Source of the DNA: Candidatus Zixiibacteriota bacterium
Lineage (GTDB): Bacteria > Zixibacteria > MSB-5A5 > SM1-73
NCBI GenBank assembly: GCA_023129805.1
Contig: JAGMBK010000094.1
Span: 1-6,618 of the forward strand
Length of the DNA: 6,618 bases
Reading direction: 5' to 3'
Shown: one piece after another, positions 1 to 6,446 of the stretch
Layout: each line of letters begins with the position of its first letter
How positions within the stretch are numbered: the first letter of the stretch is position 1
Notes under the pieces: model-generated
What the model was told of the DNA's origin: nothing
Database searches by the model: none
The model's input: only the letters and a program-made list of their open reading frames with translations
Program-made: the position numbers and the translations under genes

Positions 1-513
1 CCGGAGAAGGTGAAGGAGAAGATTGGATTTCTGTCAAGTGATACCGGGCTTTATCACAGATTGAGTGCCGAAGAAACAGTTAGCTACTTCGGCAGATTAA
101 ATGGGATCGATGAGAACAGGTTAAAAAATCGGGTGGATGAGATATTCGAAAGATTTGATATGAACGAATTCAGAAAGAGGCGAGTAGACAAGCTCTCCAC
201 TGGAATGAAGCAGAAGGTCTCCATTGCCCGGACTTTCATAAATGATCCGGAGGTCTTGATCTTAGATGAACCGACCATCGGTTTGGACGTGGTCACCTCC
301 CGCGGGATCATCCAGTTCGTAAGGGAGTCCAAACAGGCAGATAAATGTATTCTCTTCTCCACGCATGTGATGTGGGAGGCACAGAAGCTCTGCGATGATA
401 TCGCTATTATTCATAAAGGGGAAATATTGGAAGTCGGCACTCTGGATCAGCTTCGAGCAAGAACCAGTCTGAATGATCTGGACGATATTTTTGTGAAGAT
501 AGTGGGAGAATAG
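1..513 (+). CDS. ABC transporter ATP-binding protein, NatA-like (5' end missing)
   Basis: This is the ATPase of an ABC-2 type exporter; it would hydrolyse ATP in the cytoplasm to drive the permease encoded next. The reading frame is open to the first base, so the gene begins upstream. About 170 codons are present; NatA-type ATPases are usually near 240-250 residues, so roughly 75 residues including Walker A are missing. Visible motifs are the signature LSTGMKQK (193-216), Walker B VLILDEP (253-273, catalytic Glu codon 268-270), the D-loop GLDV, and the H-loop histidine (codon 364-366) in STHVMWEAQ. The segment [17 protein letters not shown] at the start is typical of the Q-loop region of NatA/CcmA-like ATPases, and the C-terminal [10 protein letters not shown] is typical of the family. 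The family call is firm. Sodium as substrate is only an analogy with NatAB, and other substrates such as drugs or peptides are possible. Confidence 0.93.
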   Translation, partial: PEKVKEKIGFLSSDTGLYHRLSAEETVSYFGRLNGIDENRLKNRVDEIFERFDMNEFRKRRVDKLSTGMKQKVSIARTFINDPEVLILDEPTIGLDVVTSRGIIQFVRESKQADKCILFSTHVMWEAQKLCDDIAIIHKGEILEVGTLDQLRARTSLNDLDDIFVKIVGE

Positions 514-567
514 ACCAGTTCAGGTTTGATAACCTCACCCCCTGTCCTACGGATCTTCGATCTTCCC

Positions 568-598
568 CCTCTCTCCCGCCTTTGGCGGGATGGAGAGG
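568..598. repeat. Hairpin with cccgcc/ggcggg core
   Basis: The arms tcccgcc (574-580) and ggcggga (584-590) enclose a 3-nt loop. The stem continues outward as ctctc (569-573) with gagag (593-597) after a 2-nt bulge. No T-tract follows, so it is a poor intrinsic terminator. Confidence 0.75.
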
Positions 599-610
599 AG
601 TTCACCCTGC

Positions 611-640
611 CCTTCGGTCCTGAGACCTCAGGGTCGAAGG
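611..640. repeat. Hairpin with ccttcg/cgaagg outer arms
   Basis: The outer arms ccttcg (611-616) and cgaagg (635-640) and the inner arms cctgag (619-624) and ctcagg (627-632) are separated by a 2-nt symmetric mismatch. It is nearly perfect over 30 nt and has no T-tract. Confidence 0.75.
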
Positions 641-664
641 AAAAGGATTTCCCTCGATCCTGCA

Positions 665-696
665 CTTCGTCCCCCGCCACAGGCGGGGTGTCGAAG
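665..696. repeat. Hairpin combining the outer arms and core of its neighbours
   Basis: The inner arms ccccgcc (672-678) and ggcgggg (682-688) enclose the loop aca; the outer arms are cttcg (665-669) and cgaag (692-696). Its outer arms match the hairpin at 611-640 and its core matches the one at 568-598, which ties the cluster together as one repeat family. Confidence 0.75.
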
Positions 697-741
697 GAAG
701 ATCTTCGGGATCAAAGGACACCCTGAAGGGGACTAAGGGGG

Positions 742-757
742 AGACGGAGACCCGTCT
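742..757. repeat. Short hairpin ahead of the permease gene
   Basis: The arms agacgg (742-747) and ccgtct (752-757) enclose a 4-nt loop. It ends 30 nt before the permease start codon, and the purine-rich gggagg at 758-763 follows immediately. Confidence 0.6.
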
Positions 758-787
758 GGGAGGTAGAAAACAAAGGCGTAAAAGAAA

Positions 788-1984
788 ATGAACTTCAGGA
801 AAGTAAAGATAATCTACTTCAAGGAGGTACTGGAGACACTGAGGGACAGGCGCACTCTGATCTCCACCATTCTGATTCCCATTATCCTCTTTCCCGTGCT
901 GATGTTTGGAATGAGCGCGGTGGTGGTGATGATGATGAAGAAAACTGAGGCAGAAGCGACCAAAATTGCGGTGATAGGCGAGGAGTTTGCTCACTCCTTT
1001 GTTTCTGTTCTTCTAAAGGGAGATGATTTTCAGAAGGTGGATGTGGAGGATTTCAAATCCGCCTTGAAGGAGAAAGAAATACATGCGGCCTTGGAGTTTC
1101 CATCGGGTTTTGAAGAAAAACTTAAGCTGGGGGAAAATAGCGAAGCCACCATCTATTATGACGGTGCCGAGATCAGGTCGAGTATCGCCAAGGAGAAACT
1201 GTCCGGTGAGTTGAAGGACTACCAGGACAGCCTGGTGGCAGAAAGGCTCAGGGAGCGCAATATTGAGAGATCGATTTTGCATCCTATAAAAATCAATTCC
1301 GAGAATCTTGCTCCCAAAGAGAAGATGGGTGGATTCATGCTGGGGATGTTTTTGCCTTACATGATCGTGATTCTGGCGATGGTGGGTGCCATGTATCCCG
1401 CTATTGATCTGACTGCGGGAGAGAAGGAGAGAGGGACTTTAGAGACCATACTGGTCACGCCGGTATCCCGGCTGGACATCGCCACCGGGAAATTCCTGAC
1501 AGTCATGACCGCCTCTGTGATAACCATAATCTTAGCTACTGCCAGCATGAGCCTTACCGCCAGCCTCGGGTTTGCCCAAATAGGCGAATTTGCCTCCGAA
1601 CAAATCTCGTTTGCCATAAAACCCCTCTCCATTGTTCTACTTTTGCTTCTGATGCTTCCTTTAGCCGCTCTTTTCAGCTCTGCTCTTTTGTCGGTTTCCC
1701 TTTTCGCCAAAAGCTATAAGGAGGCACAGAGCTATGTATCTCCTTTGATGTTTGTGGTTATCCTCCCCGCCATGGTTTCCTTCATTCCCGGAATCGAACT
1801 GAATTGGGGACTGGCTTTCGTTCCCATAGTAAATATCTCTCTGGCGGCTCGAGAGGTGCTTTTGGGAACGTTTCGCTGGGAATTTATTGGATTGATCTTC
1901 GTCTCCACCTTCATCTATGCCTCATTTTCCATCTTCGTGACCAAAAGACTTTTTGAGAAAGAGGAGGTGCTGTTCCGGACCTAA
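788..1984 (+). CDS. ABC-2 type permease, NatB-like
   Basis: This 398-aa inner-membrane protein is the transport subunit partnering the upstream ATPase. It has the ABC-2 layout: a cytoplasmic N-terminal helix (KEVLETLRDRRT), a first membrane segment at about residues 23-50, a polar region of about 130 residues expected outside the cytoplasmic membrane, then five hydrophobic segments near 185-207, 233-262, 280-305, 318-335 and 365-385. Between the second and third segments lies GEKERGTLETILVTPVSR (from about residue 211), a loop conserved in NatB/ABC-2 permeases and thought to contact the ATPase. ATG 788 is chosen because an in-frame TAA lies just upstream at 779-781. Its ribosome binding site is poor: aaagg at 772-776 is 11 nt away, and the stronger gggagg at 758-763 is 24 nt away. 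The 274-nt gap from its partner is unusual. The substrate cannot be read from the sequence. Confidence 0.92.
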   Translation: MNFRKVKIIYFKEVLETLRDRRTLISTILIPIILFPVLMFGMSAVVVMMMKKTEAEATKIAVIGEEFAHSFVSVLLKGDDFQKVDVEDFKSALKEKEIHAALEFPSGFEEKLKLGENSEATIYYDGAEIRSSIAKEKLSGELKDYQDSLVAERLRERNIERSILHPIKINSENLAPKEKMGGFMLGMFLPYMIVILAMVGAMYPAIDLTAGEKERGTLETILVTPVSRLDIATGKFLTVMTASVITIILATASMSLTASLGFAQIGEFASEQISFAIKPLSIVLLLLLMLPLAALFSSALLSVSLFAKSYKEAQSYVSPLMFVVILPAMVSFIPGIELNWGLAFVPIVNISLAAREVLLGTFRWEFIGLIFVSTFIYASFSIFVTKRLFEKEEVLFRT

Positions 1985-2211
1985 TCCCTAGACAGAGATG
2001 TGGAATAGGTCTAATCCCCACGTTCGCCGCACAGGTCTTATCATCAGCATACCTTAAGTACTGTTGGTGTCCGGGTTCCGAACAAATATCGTGTAGCCCA
2101 GAGCCCGACATCATCCTTTCCAGATCTCTCTTTCTATCATTTTGTCAAAAACGTCGTTTGTTCATCACGCTATCTTCATAGGATATTGAATCAGCTTGAA
2201 GATGGGAATCG

Positions 2212-2235
2212 AAGGCAAGATTCTGCTTGCTTTTT
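2212..2235 (+). terminator. Weak intrinsic terminator candidate
   Basis: The arms aaggcaag (2212-2219) and cttgcttt (2226-2233, one G-U pair) enclose a 6-nt loop, and the 3' arm merges into a run of five T (2231-2235). The stem is not GC-rich. It lies about 230 nt after the permease stop, so it could end that operon, but the support is modest. Confidence 0.3.
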
Positions 2236-2562
2236 CCAGACAGATTGCGTATATTTAAAAAAGAGAGTTACTACATAAGCAACCCGAAAGACATGGGCAA
2301 GCTTGGATCGTCGTTCGCCGGTCATGCCCGTAAGTCTATCTCCCGTCTATTCGGATGACGAAGGCTTATAGGATGTCTTCTTTGGTACTGTACCGACGAT
2401 CGTTTTGAACATTGGATGAATATGAGAAAACAATTCAGTTAAGGTGAAGATTTATTTGCAACCCGGAATTAGTCCCGTCAAGAGAATCGGTTATTCCTTT
2501 AGATAGAGGCAAGTTTATCGAAACGGAAAAATTAGCTTCTTTCGAATAGTGAGGGAGATATA

Positions 2563-2616
2563 TGCCTGCCAGAAAAAGACACACCCGGATATGCCTTGAG
2601 CGAAAAAAAGCAGGCA
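2563..2616. repeat. Inverted repeat in the propeller gene leader
   Basis: The perfect 7-bp arms tgcctgc (2563-2569) and gcaggca (2610-2616) enclose 40 nt. The structure ends 46 nt before the start codon of the propeller gene. It could be an mRNA leader stem or a looped operator. It does not match any riboswitch consensus I know, and 7-bp arms at this distance can occur by chance. Confidence 0.3.
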
Positions 2617-2650
2617 GTAAATTCTCATAACATTTAAAAAGGATACCGGT

Positions 2651-2656
2651 AGGAGG
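2651..2656 (+). promoter_or_regulatory. Strong ribosome binding site of the propeller gene
   Basis: The sequence aggagg, a full anti-SD match, lies 6 nt before ATG 2663. It fixes this start over the in-frame ATG at 2693, which has no such site. Confidence 0.85.
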
Positions 2657-2662
2657 ATTAAG

Positions 2663-5278
2663 ATGAGAATTTGTGTAATAGTTGCGACCAAGATGCATCT
2701 CGCGTTTGTCCAAGCAATCAGATGGATCGGTTGTCAACTGGCAATTGCCATGCTGTTGATTGCGTTCATGGCTGTGCCGCTTTTGGGGCAGACGGTGGTG
2801 GGCACGATCACCCGACCCGGTATGTTGCCCTACTACCTCGCTGTTTACGAAGGGGGGAACAAGCTCTTCGTTGGCGATGCTGATACAGACCATCTCTTGA
2901 TCTATGATGGTCACTCCTTCGATTTATTGGCGGAGTTCGCTATCGAAGGGGGTGTCGGGCCTATGGTCGTTGATGAAGCGAGTGGAAAGCTCTACATGGG
3001 TACGGGCTGTACCGCCGCAGTGGTCGATGCCGTAGCCGACACGCTGATTCGTTACATCGACCTCCAGGGCTCTCCGCAAAGTTTCGCTGGGCTGGCAAGC
3101 GACTCCAGCTTGGGCAAAGTCTATGTGTTATATACCGATGCGTTTTATGAACCCCTTCATGTTATCGATGTCGCCACAGATAGCGTTACGCAAGTACCGC
3201 TGGCCGGTTTCGGACTACGGGTTGCGCTGGCCGTGAACCCGGTTACTCACGAGATTTTCATCACCAACTTGCACAGGGACACTCTTGACATCGTAGACGG
3301 CCAGACACTCGCAACTGCGAGAGTCCCTGCCACCAGGGGCTGGAGTGTGGTTGCCAACTGGCTGAAAAACAAGATTTACATCCAGACGGCTACTTGGCGC
3401 GGGGTCTTCGTCTACGACCGGGATACCGGTGATACTACCGTTGTCGGGGACGGAAACGACGCGACCTTGCTGTTTTTTGATCCGGGGGGCAATCGCGTAT
3501 ACACTAGCTCAGAAGGAAACCAGCTTTCGACCATCATAGAGGGGCACTCGGATGCTTATTTTCATCTACCGATGCACGCTGCTACGAGCGACCTGTCCTT
3601 CCGTTATTCCACCAACCACGTTTACTATGTCGGGGGCGATTTTATCGCTGTACTGGACGACTCAACACAATTTCTAGAACATATTCCGATAGATAACCCA
3701 AACCCGAGCTCTGCCTACGCGCGGGCTATAGAAATAAACCAGTCCACTGGCCGAGTGTATGTGGTCAATGACGCCGCAACACTCAACTGCATAACTGTGG
3801 TGCAAGATACGGACATGATGATTCGCCCACCGGTCTTTCTTGGGAACCCGGGCGACTTTCGGATTGATGTTCTGGACCCCGTCAGCAAGGTAGTGGTGGC
3901 TTTATTTTCTTCGGCTTATCCTGAGCACGGCATGGCGGTGCGTCCGGGGGGCGGCAGGGTCTACGAGGCTACCTACCAAAAGTTTAGCTACCTGGGTGCG
4001 CTGTGGATTTATGCGGGATGCGGCCCGCAAGCGCTCTTGACATCGTTTGAGACCGGAGGCAATGATCCCACGGTGCCCGCTGTGACGCCGGATGGCACCC
4101 GAATCTATGTGACCAACTCTGCTTCCAACGATGTGAGCGTGATTGATGTTGAAACCAACGATGTCGTTACAATTATACCGGTGGGCCAGACCCCCTGGGG
4201 TATTGCAGTTTCGCCGGATGGCTCGAAGGTGTATGTTGCCAACAAGAATGACAACACTCTCTTCACAATTAACACTGTCTCGAATACAGTGATTGACACG
4301 ATCCCGGTGGGCTCAAACCCGTGGGGCATTGCCATCAACCCGAGTGGAACCAAGGCTTATGTTGCCAATTCCGGTTCGGGTACGGTTTCAGTTCTCGATA
4401 TTGCCTCGCAGACCATAATCGGCACTGTCACTGTCGGGTCCAGCCCCCACTGGCTGACATTTACGCCAGATGGCAGGCATGTTTACGTCAGCAACACAGG
4501 TAGCGGCTCTGTCTCCATTATTGAAGCGGGAATAGATACGGTGATACAAACCGTGATCGTGGGTAATGATCCTGAGGGAATTATCGTGCTACCAGATGGG
4601 AGCGAAGTTTATGTTGGCACGGATTCGACCGTTAGCGTGATTAATACTTCAGACTATTCCGTGACCACGATTTTCCTTGACCCTCCCGTGCCGTTTTGGC
4701 GCAATAAGATAGTTCCCATCGCGGTAGCCGACCCGACTTCACGTTTTGCGGGTCGGGTGACCACTGGCGGTGTCCCCCTGGATAGTGTTCTTGTGCGCGC
4801 GTTACAAGAGGGGGTTGAAGAGGCAAGGGCAATAACGAATGCCTCAGGCGACTACTGCGTCTTCAACCTCAAGTCAGGAACCTATGACATCGAAGTCAGC
4901 GCTGAAGGTTATGTCCCTCAAGCCCTCGCCAGCGTGGGTGTTAGCGTTGGTCGCACCACCATACTGAATTTCAGCCTAAGTTCAACCAGTGTCCCGACCG
5001 ATGAAGATGTCACCAGAAAGTTTGAACTTGGCCAAAACTTTCCCAATCCATTTAATGCCTCCACCACAATAAGCTATGAGCTGCCGAGGAAAAGTTTTGT
5101 CATACTCACAATATACAATCTCCTCGGTCAAGAAATCGAAACGCTTGTTAATGATGAGCGTGCCCCGGGCAAACACCAAGTACAATGGGACGCCAAGAAC
5201 TTTGCAAGCGGGATTTACTTCTATCGTCTGAAAGCCGGTGATTTTTGCGAGGTGAATAGAATGGTTCTGCTTCGTTGA
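2663..5278 (+). CDS. Secreted YVTN-type beta-propeller protein with T9SS sorting domain
   Basis: This 871-aa protein is probably exported by Sec and then the type IX system. A long N-terminal signal peptide has its hydrophobic core at about residues 24-42, with cleavage likely near VPLLGQ. Residues 45 to about 672 form beta-propeller blades. Those up to about 470 are divergent. Then come four YVTN-type repeats of exactly 42 residues, starting at 475, 517, 559 and 601 with T/S/N-P-x-G and carrying Y-V-x-N, and a shortened blade from 643. I count about 14 blades, which suggests two seven-bladed propellers. Residues 694-772 look like a carboxypeptidase-regulatory-like beta-sandwich (FAGRV, NASGDYCVFNLKSGTYDI). 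Residues 787-871 are the type A sorting domain: FELGQNFPNPFN, IYNLLGQEI, WDAKNFASGIYFYRL and a terminal MVLLR. No catalytic motif is visible, so a binding or surface-adhesion role is likely but unproven. The gene stands alone with its own strong ribosome binding site. Confidence 0.93.
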   Translation: MRICVIVATKMHLAFVQAIRWIGCQLAIAMLLIAFMAVPLLGQTVVGTITRPGMLPYYLAVYEGGNKLFVGDADTDHLLIYDGHSFDLLAEFAIEGGVGPMVVDEASGKLYMGTGCTAAVVDAVADTLIRYIDLQGSPQSFAGLASDSSLGKVYVLYTDAFYEPLHVIDVATDSVTQVPLAGFGLRVALAVNPVTHEIFITNLHRDTLDIVDGQTLATARVPATRGWSVVANWLKNKIYIQTATWRGVFVYDRDTGDTTVVGDGNDATLLFFDPGGNRVYTSSEGNQLSTIIEGHSDAYFHLPMHAATSDLSFRYSTNHVYYVGGDFIAVLDDSTQFLEHIPIDNPNPSSAYARAIEINQSTGRVYVVNDAATLNCITVVQDTDMMIRPPVFLGNPGDFRIDVLDPVSKVVVALFSSAYPEHGMAVRPGGGRVYEATYQKFSYLGALWIYAGCGPQALLTSFETGGNDPTVPAVTPDGTRIYVTNSASNDVSVIDVETNDVVTIIPVGQTPWGIAVSPDGSKVYVANKNDNTLFTINTVSNTVIDTIPVGSNPWGIAINPSGTKAYVANSGSGTVSVLDIASQTIIGTVTVGSSPHWLTFTPDGRHVYVSNTGSGSVSIIEAGIDTVIQTVIVGNDPEGIIVLPDGSEVYVGTDSTVSVINTSDYSVTTIFLDPPVPFWRNKIVPIAVADPTSRFAGRVTTGGVPLDSVLVRALQEGVEEARAITNASGDYCVFNLKSGTYDIEVSAEGYVPQALASVGVSVGRTTILNFSLSSTSVPTDEDVTRKFELGQNFPNPFNASTTISYELPRKSFVILTIYNLLGQEIETLVNDERAPGKHQVQWDAKNFASGIYFYRLKAGDFCEVNRMVLLR
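4085..4588 (+). repeat. Four in-register 126-bp coding repeats (42-aa propeller blades)
   Basis: Units begin at 4085, 4211, 4337 and 4463, each encoding 42 residues with the pattern PxGxxxYVxN, a short strand ending in V-I-D or similar, then T-I-x-V-G and a P-x-G-I turn. There is no length variation among the four. At DNA level the units are diverged, so this is an old internal duplication or one kept by selection, not a recent tandem array. Confidence 0.8.
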
Positions 5279-5324
5279 GAAACGAGCGAATTTTTGGTCC
5301 GCCGTTATTGCTTAGCTTTATCAG

Positions 5325-5340
5325 CCGGGTCCCGACCCGG
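5325..5340. terminator. GC-rich hairpin after the propeller gene, possible terminator
   Basis: The arms ccgggt (5325-5330) and acccgg (5335-5340) enclose the loop cccg, 46 nt after the stop codon. The stem is strong, but gtatcgca follows instead of a T-tract. It may therefore act as a 3' end stabiliser or a Rho-assisted stop rather than a classical intrinsic terminator. Confidence 0.35.
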
Positions 5341-5411
5341 GTATCGCATCTCAGATAATTAGACATTGATCTTCCGAAATCTTCCCTTCTATCTTTTTAT
5401 TAAAGAAATCT

Positions 5412-5459
5412 CTTGCACGTCCAGCACTTTCTTAGTAAAATGCTGGACGAACTTGCAAG
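5412..5459 (+). promoter_or_regulatory. Strong dyad overlapping a promoter-like sequence upstream of the flavoprotein
   Basis: The perfect 9-bp arms cgtccagca (5418-5426) and tgctggacg (5441-5449) are flanked by a second pair, cttgca (5412-5417) and tgcaag (5454-5459), with a 4-nt asymmetry. Promoter-like hexamers lie within it: TTGCAC at 5413-5418 (weak -35) and TAAAAT at 5436-5441 (good -10), spaced 17 nt. This layout would suit an operator bound by a repressor. Alternatively it is an RNA stem-loop of about 15 bp. No T-tract follows, so it is not a classical terminator. The dyad is certain from the sequence; its function is an inference. Confidence 0.5.
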
Positions 5460-5482
5460 CTATATTTGGAGCGAAAGAAACA

Positions 5483-5563
5483 ATGTCGGATAGGTCTGGT
5501 GACCCATGGCTGGCAGGCATATCCGAGCTACAACACTTGGAGGCATCCAGAAGTGGATATTAA
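5483..5563 (+). CDS. Possible 26-aa leader ORF
   Basis: A short frame opens at ATG 5483 and ends with TAA at 5561-5563, just inside the flavoprotein gene if that gene starts at GTG 5553. The predicted peptide begins MSDRSGDPWLAG and ends EASRSGY. A weak ggag (5468-5471) lies 11 nt upstream. The overlap would allow translational coupling, as in leader peptides. I recognise no family, and a frame this short can arise by chance. Confidence 0.2.
   Translation: MSDRSGDPWLAGISELQHLEASRSGY
5486..5526 (+). promoter_or_regulatory. Stem-loop in the flavoprotein leader
   Basis: The perfect 7-bp arms tcggata (5486-5492) and tatccga (5520-5526) close a region that holds a second small hairpin, ggtc-tggt-gacc (5493-5504), directly stacked on the outer stem. 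The structure ends 12 nt before the ribosome binding site at 5539-5543. It could be a cis-regulatory RNA, but I do not recognise a known class. Confidence 0.35.
5539..5543 (+). promoter_or_regulatory. Ribosome binding site deciding the flavoprotein start
   Basis: The sequence ggagg lies 9 nt before GTG 5553. It supports that codon over the far-upstream TTG at 5466. Starting here also puts the FAD-binding GAGPAG at residue 10, where this family normally has it. Confidence 0.7.
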
Positions 5564-6446
5564 AGATGTGGTTATAATAGGAGCAGGACCGGCAGGAATA
5601 GCAACAGCAATTCAATTAAAGAGATACAATATTGAACCTGTACTTTTGGAACAGGAAGAAATTGGTGGTCTTTTGAGAAATGCTAACTTAGTAGAAAACT
5701 ATCCAGGCTTTCCTGGTGGGATAGGAGGATTGGATCTTGTAGAACTTTTCCGAAAGCAACTGGAAAATGCCGGAGTCGCAGTCACCTTTGAAAGGGCGCT
5801 GGAGATAGACTATAGGGACAAAGTATTTTTTACAAAGACTAACCGAGAAGTGTTCACATCCGCCACTATAGTAATTGCCACTGGCACAAAACCAAAAAAA
5901 ATCTCTGACCTTCCGATTTCGGATGATATCAAAGATCGCATATTTTATGAAATTTACCCACTTTTTGGGATTAAAAATAAAAAAATCGCAATCATAGGAG
6001 CTGGTGATGCAGCATTCGATTATGCCCTTAACTTGTCCCAAAAGAATGAAGTTATAATTCTAAACAAAAGTAAACGGGCTAACTGTATTCCAGTGCTCTG
6101 GGAAAGGTGTATGAAATCCGAGAATATTTCATATTTGCCTGATGTAAGTCTTAGGGAAATAAATAACGAGCACTTCAAAGTAATATTAACCTGCAGCCAT
6201 AATGATAGCCAGGAGAGGGTGCAAATCGATTCCGATTATGTGATATTTGCTACCGGGAGAGTTCCTTGCTTGGATATTTTAGGTAGAGAACTAAAGAAAA
6301 GTTATGAAGCGTTAAGGAAAGCAAATAAGCTTTATATGGTTGGAGATGTCAAAAATGGAATTTATAGGCAAACTGCCATTTGCGTAGGAGATGGACTCAA
6401 AGCCGCTATGGAAATCTTTAGAAACATGGGGAGAGATAGTATATGA
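5553..6446 (+). CDS. Thioredoxin-reductase-like FAD/NAD(P) oxidoreductase without CxxC
   Basis: This 297-aa cytoplasmic flavoprotein has the two-dinucleotide-fold layout of thioredoxin reductase. The FAD site is GAGPAG at residues 10-15, with E33 ending the second strand and NYPGFPGG at 49-56. ATGTKP at 109-114 is the usual ATG motif. The NAD(P) site is GAGDAA at 149-154, followed by basic residues K172, K174 and R175 that could contact an NADP phosphate. ATGRVP is at 233-238, and the C-terminal FAD motif VGDV at 263-266 leads into the final helix. The CAxC pair of true thioredoxin reductases is absent: the equivalent stretch (about 131-138) reads FYEIYPLF, and its five cysteines form no CxxC. 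It should therefore not reduce thioredoxin by the classical route; an NAD(P)H-to-acceptor reductase resembling the ferredoxin-NADP reductase branch fits better. The stop overlaps the next start by 4 nt (ATGA), so it is probably coupled to the radical SAM gene. The GTG start follows from the ggagg at 5539. Composition is clearly more AT-rich than the propeller gene. Confidence 0.85.
   Translation: MDIKDVVIIGAGPAGIATAIQLKRYNIEPVLLEQEEIGGLLRNANLVENYPGFPGGIGGLDLVELFRKQLENAGVAVTFERALEIDYRDKVFFTKTNREVFTSATIVIATGTKPKKISDLPISDDIKDRIFYEIYPLFGIKNKKIAIIGAGDAAFDYALNLSQKNEVIILNKSKRANCIPVLWERCMKSENISYLPDVSLREINNEHFKVILTCSHNDSQERVQIDSDYVIFATGRVPCLDILGRELKKSYEALRKANKLYMVGDVKNGIYRQTAICVGDGLKAAMEIFRNMGRDSI

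Larger units (their letters stand above)
526..757. repeat. Cluster of GC-rich hairpins (REP/MITE-like island) between the two ABC genes
   Basis: The 274 bp between the ATPase stop and the permease start carry at least four hairpins: 568-598, 611-640, 665-696 and 742-757, plus the palindrome gaagatcttc at 697-706. The hairpins at 611-640 and 665-696 share outer arms (cttcg with cgaag). Those at 568-598 and 665-696 share the core cccgcc-NNN-ggcggg. The shared parts suggest one composite repeat family rather than separate regulatory sites. Short open frames cross the region on both strands, but their codons simply follow the repeat arms and have no ribosome binding site, so I do not call a gene. 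The island could affect mRNA stability or the expression ratio of the two subunits. Confidence 0.7.
1985..2662. other. 678-bp intergenic region without a recognisable gene
   Basis: I see no credible coding region, tRNA or known riboswitch here. Open frames on the minus strand in this area are short, lack ribosome binding sites and run into the antisense of the flanking genes. Small structures are present: a direct repeat ctaatccc at 1981-1988 and 2011-2018; a terminator candidate at 2212-2235; the palindrome ggtac-t-gtacc at 2384-2394; inverted arms gatcgtcg (2306-2313) and cgacgatc (2394-2401); and inverted arms at 2563-2616. The far end carries the strong ribosome binding site of the propeller gene. 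Confidence 0.6.

Noticed and set aside
526..726. 66-codon + strand frame between the ABC genes
   Set aside because: It runs through the hairpin cluster, has no ribosome binding site, and its residues reflect the repeat arms. It is likely spurious.
1357..1710. 117-codon minus strand frame inside the permease gene
   Set aside because: It is the antisense of conserved membrane segments and a family loop of the permease.
2306..2401. Possible pseudoknot or riboswitch from the arms 2287-2293/2373-2379 and 2306-2313/2394-2401
   Set aside because: The two pairings cross and are only 7-8 bp. I recognise no known class, and chance is sufficient.
2596..2623. Sigma-70-like promoter TTGAGC / TAAATT ahead of the propeller gene
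   Set aside because: Both hexamers are poor matches with 16-nt spacing, and FCB-group promoters often follow a different consensus. Too weak to call.
2435..2914. 159-codon minus strand frame over the start of the propeller gene
   Set aside because: Half of it is the antisense of a well-supported signal peptide region, it has no family-like motifs, and no ribosome binding site is evident.
4085..4588. CRISPR-like or satellite array
   Set aside because: The regular spacing comes from 42-residue propeller blades in one open frame; the DNA units are diverged and contain no identical repeats with spacers.
5466..5552. Upstream TTG start for the flavoprotein, adding 29 residues
   Set aside because: The extension has no resemblance to the family, would place the FAD motif unusually far from the N-terminus, and ignores the well-placed ggagg before GTG 5553.
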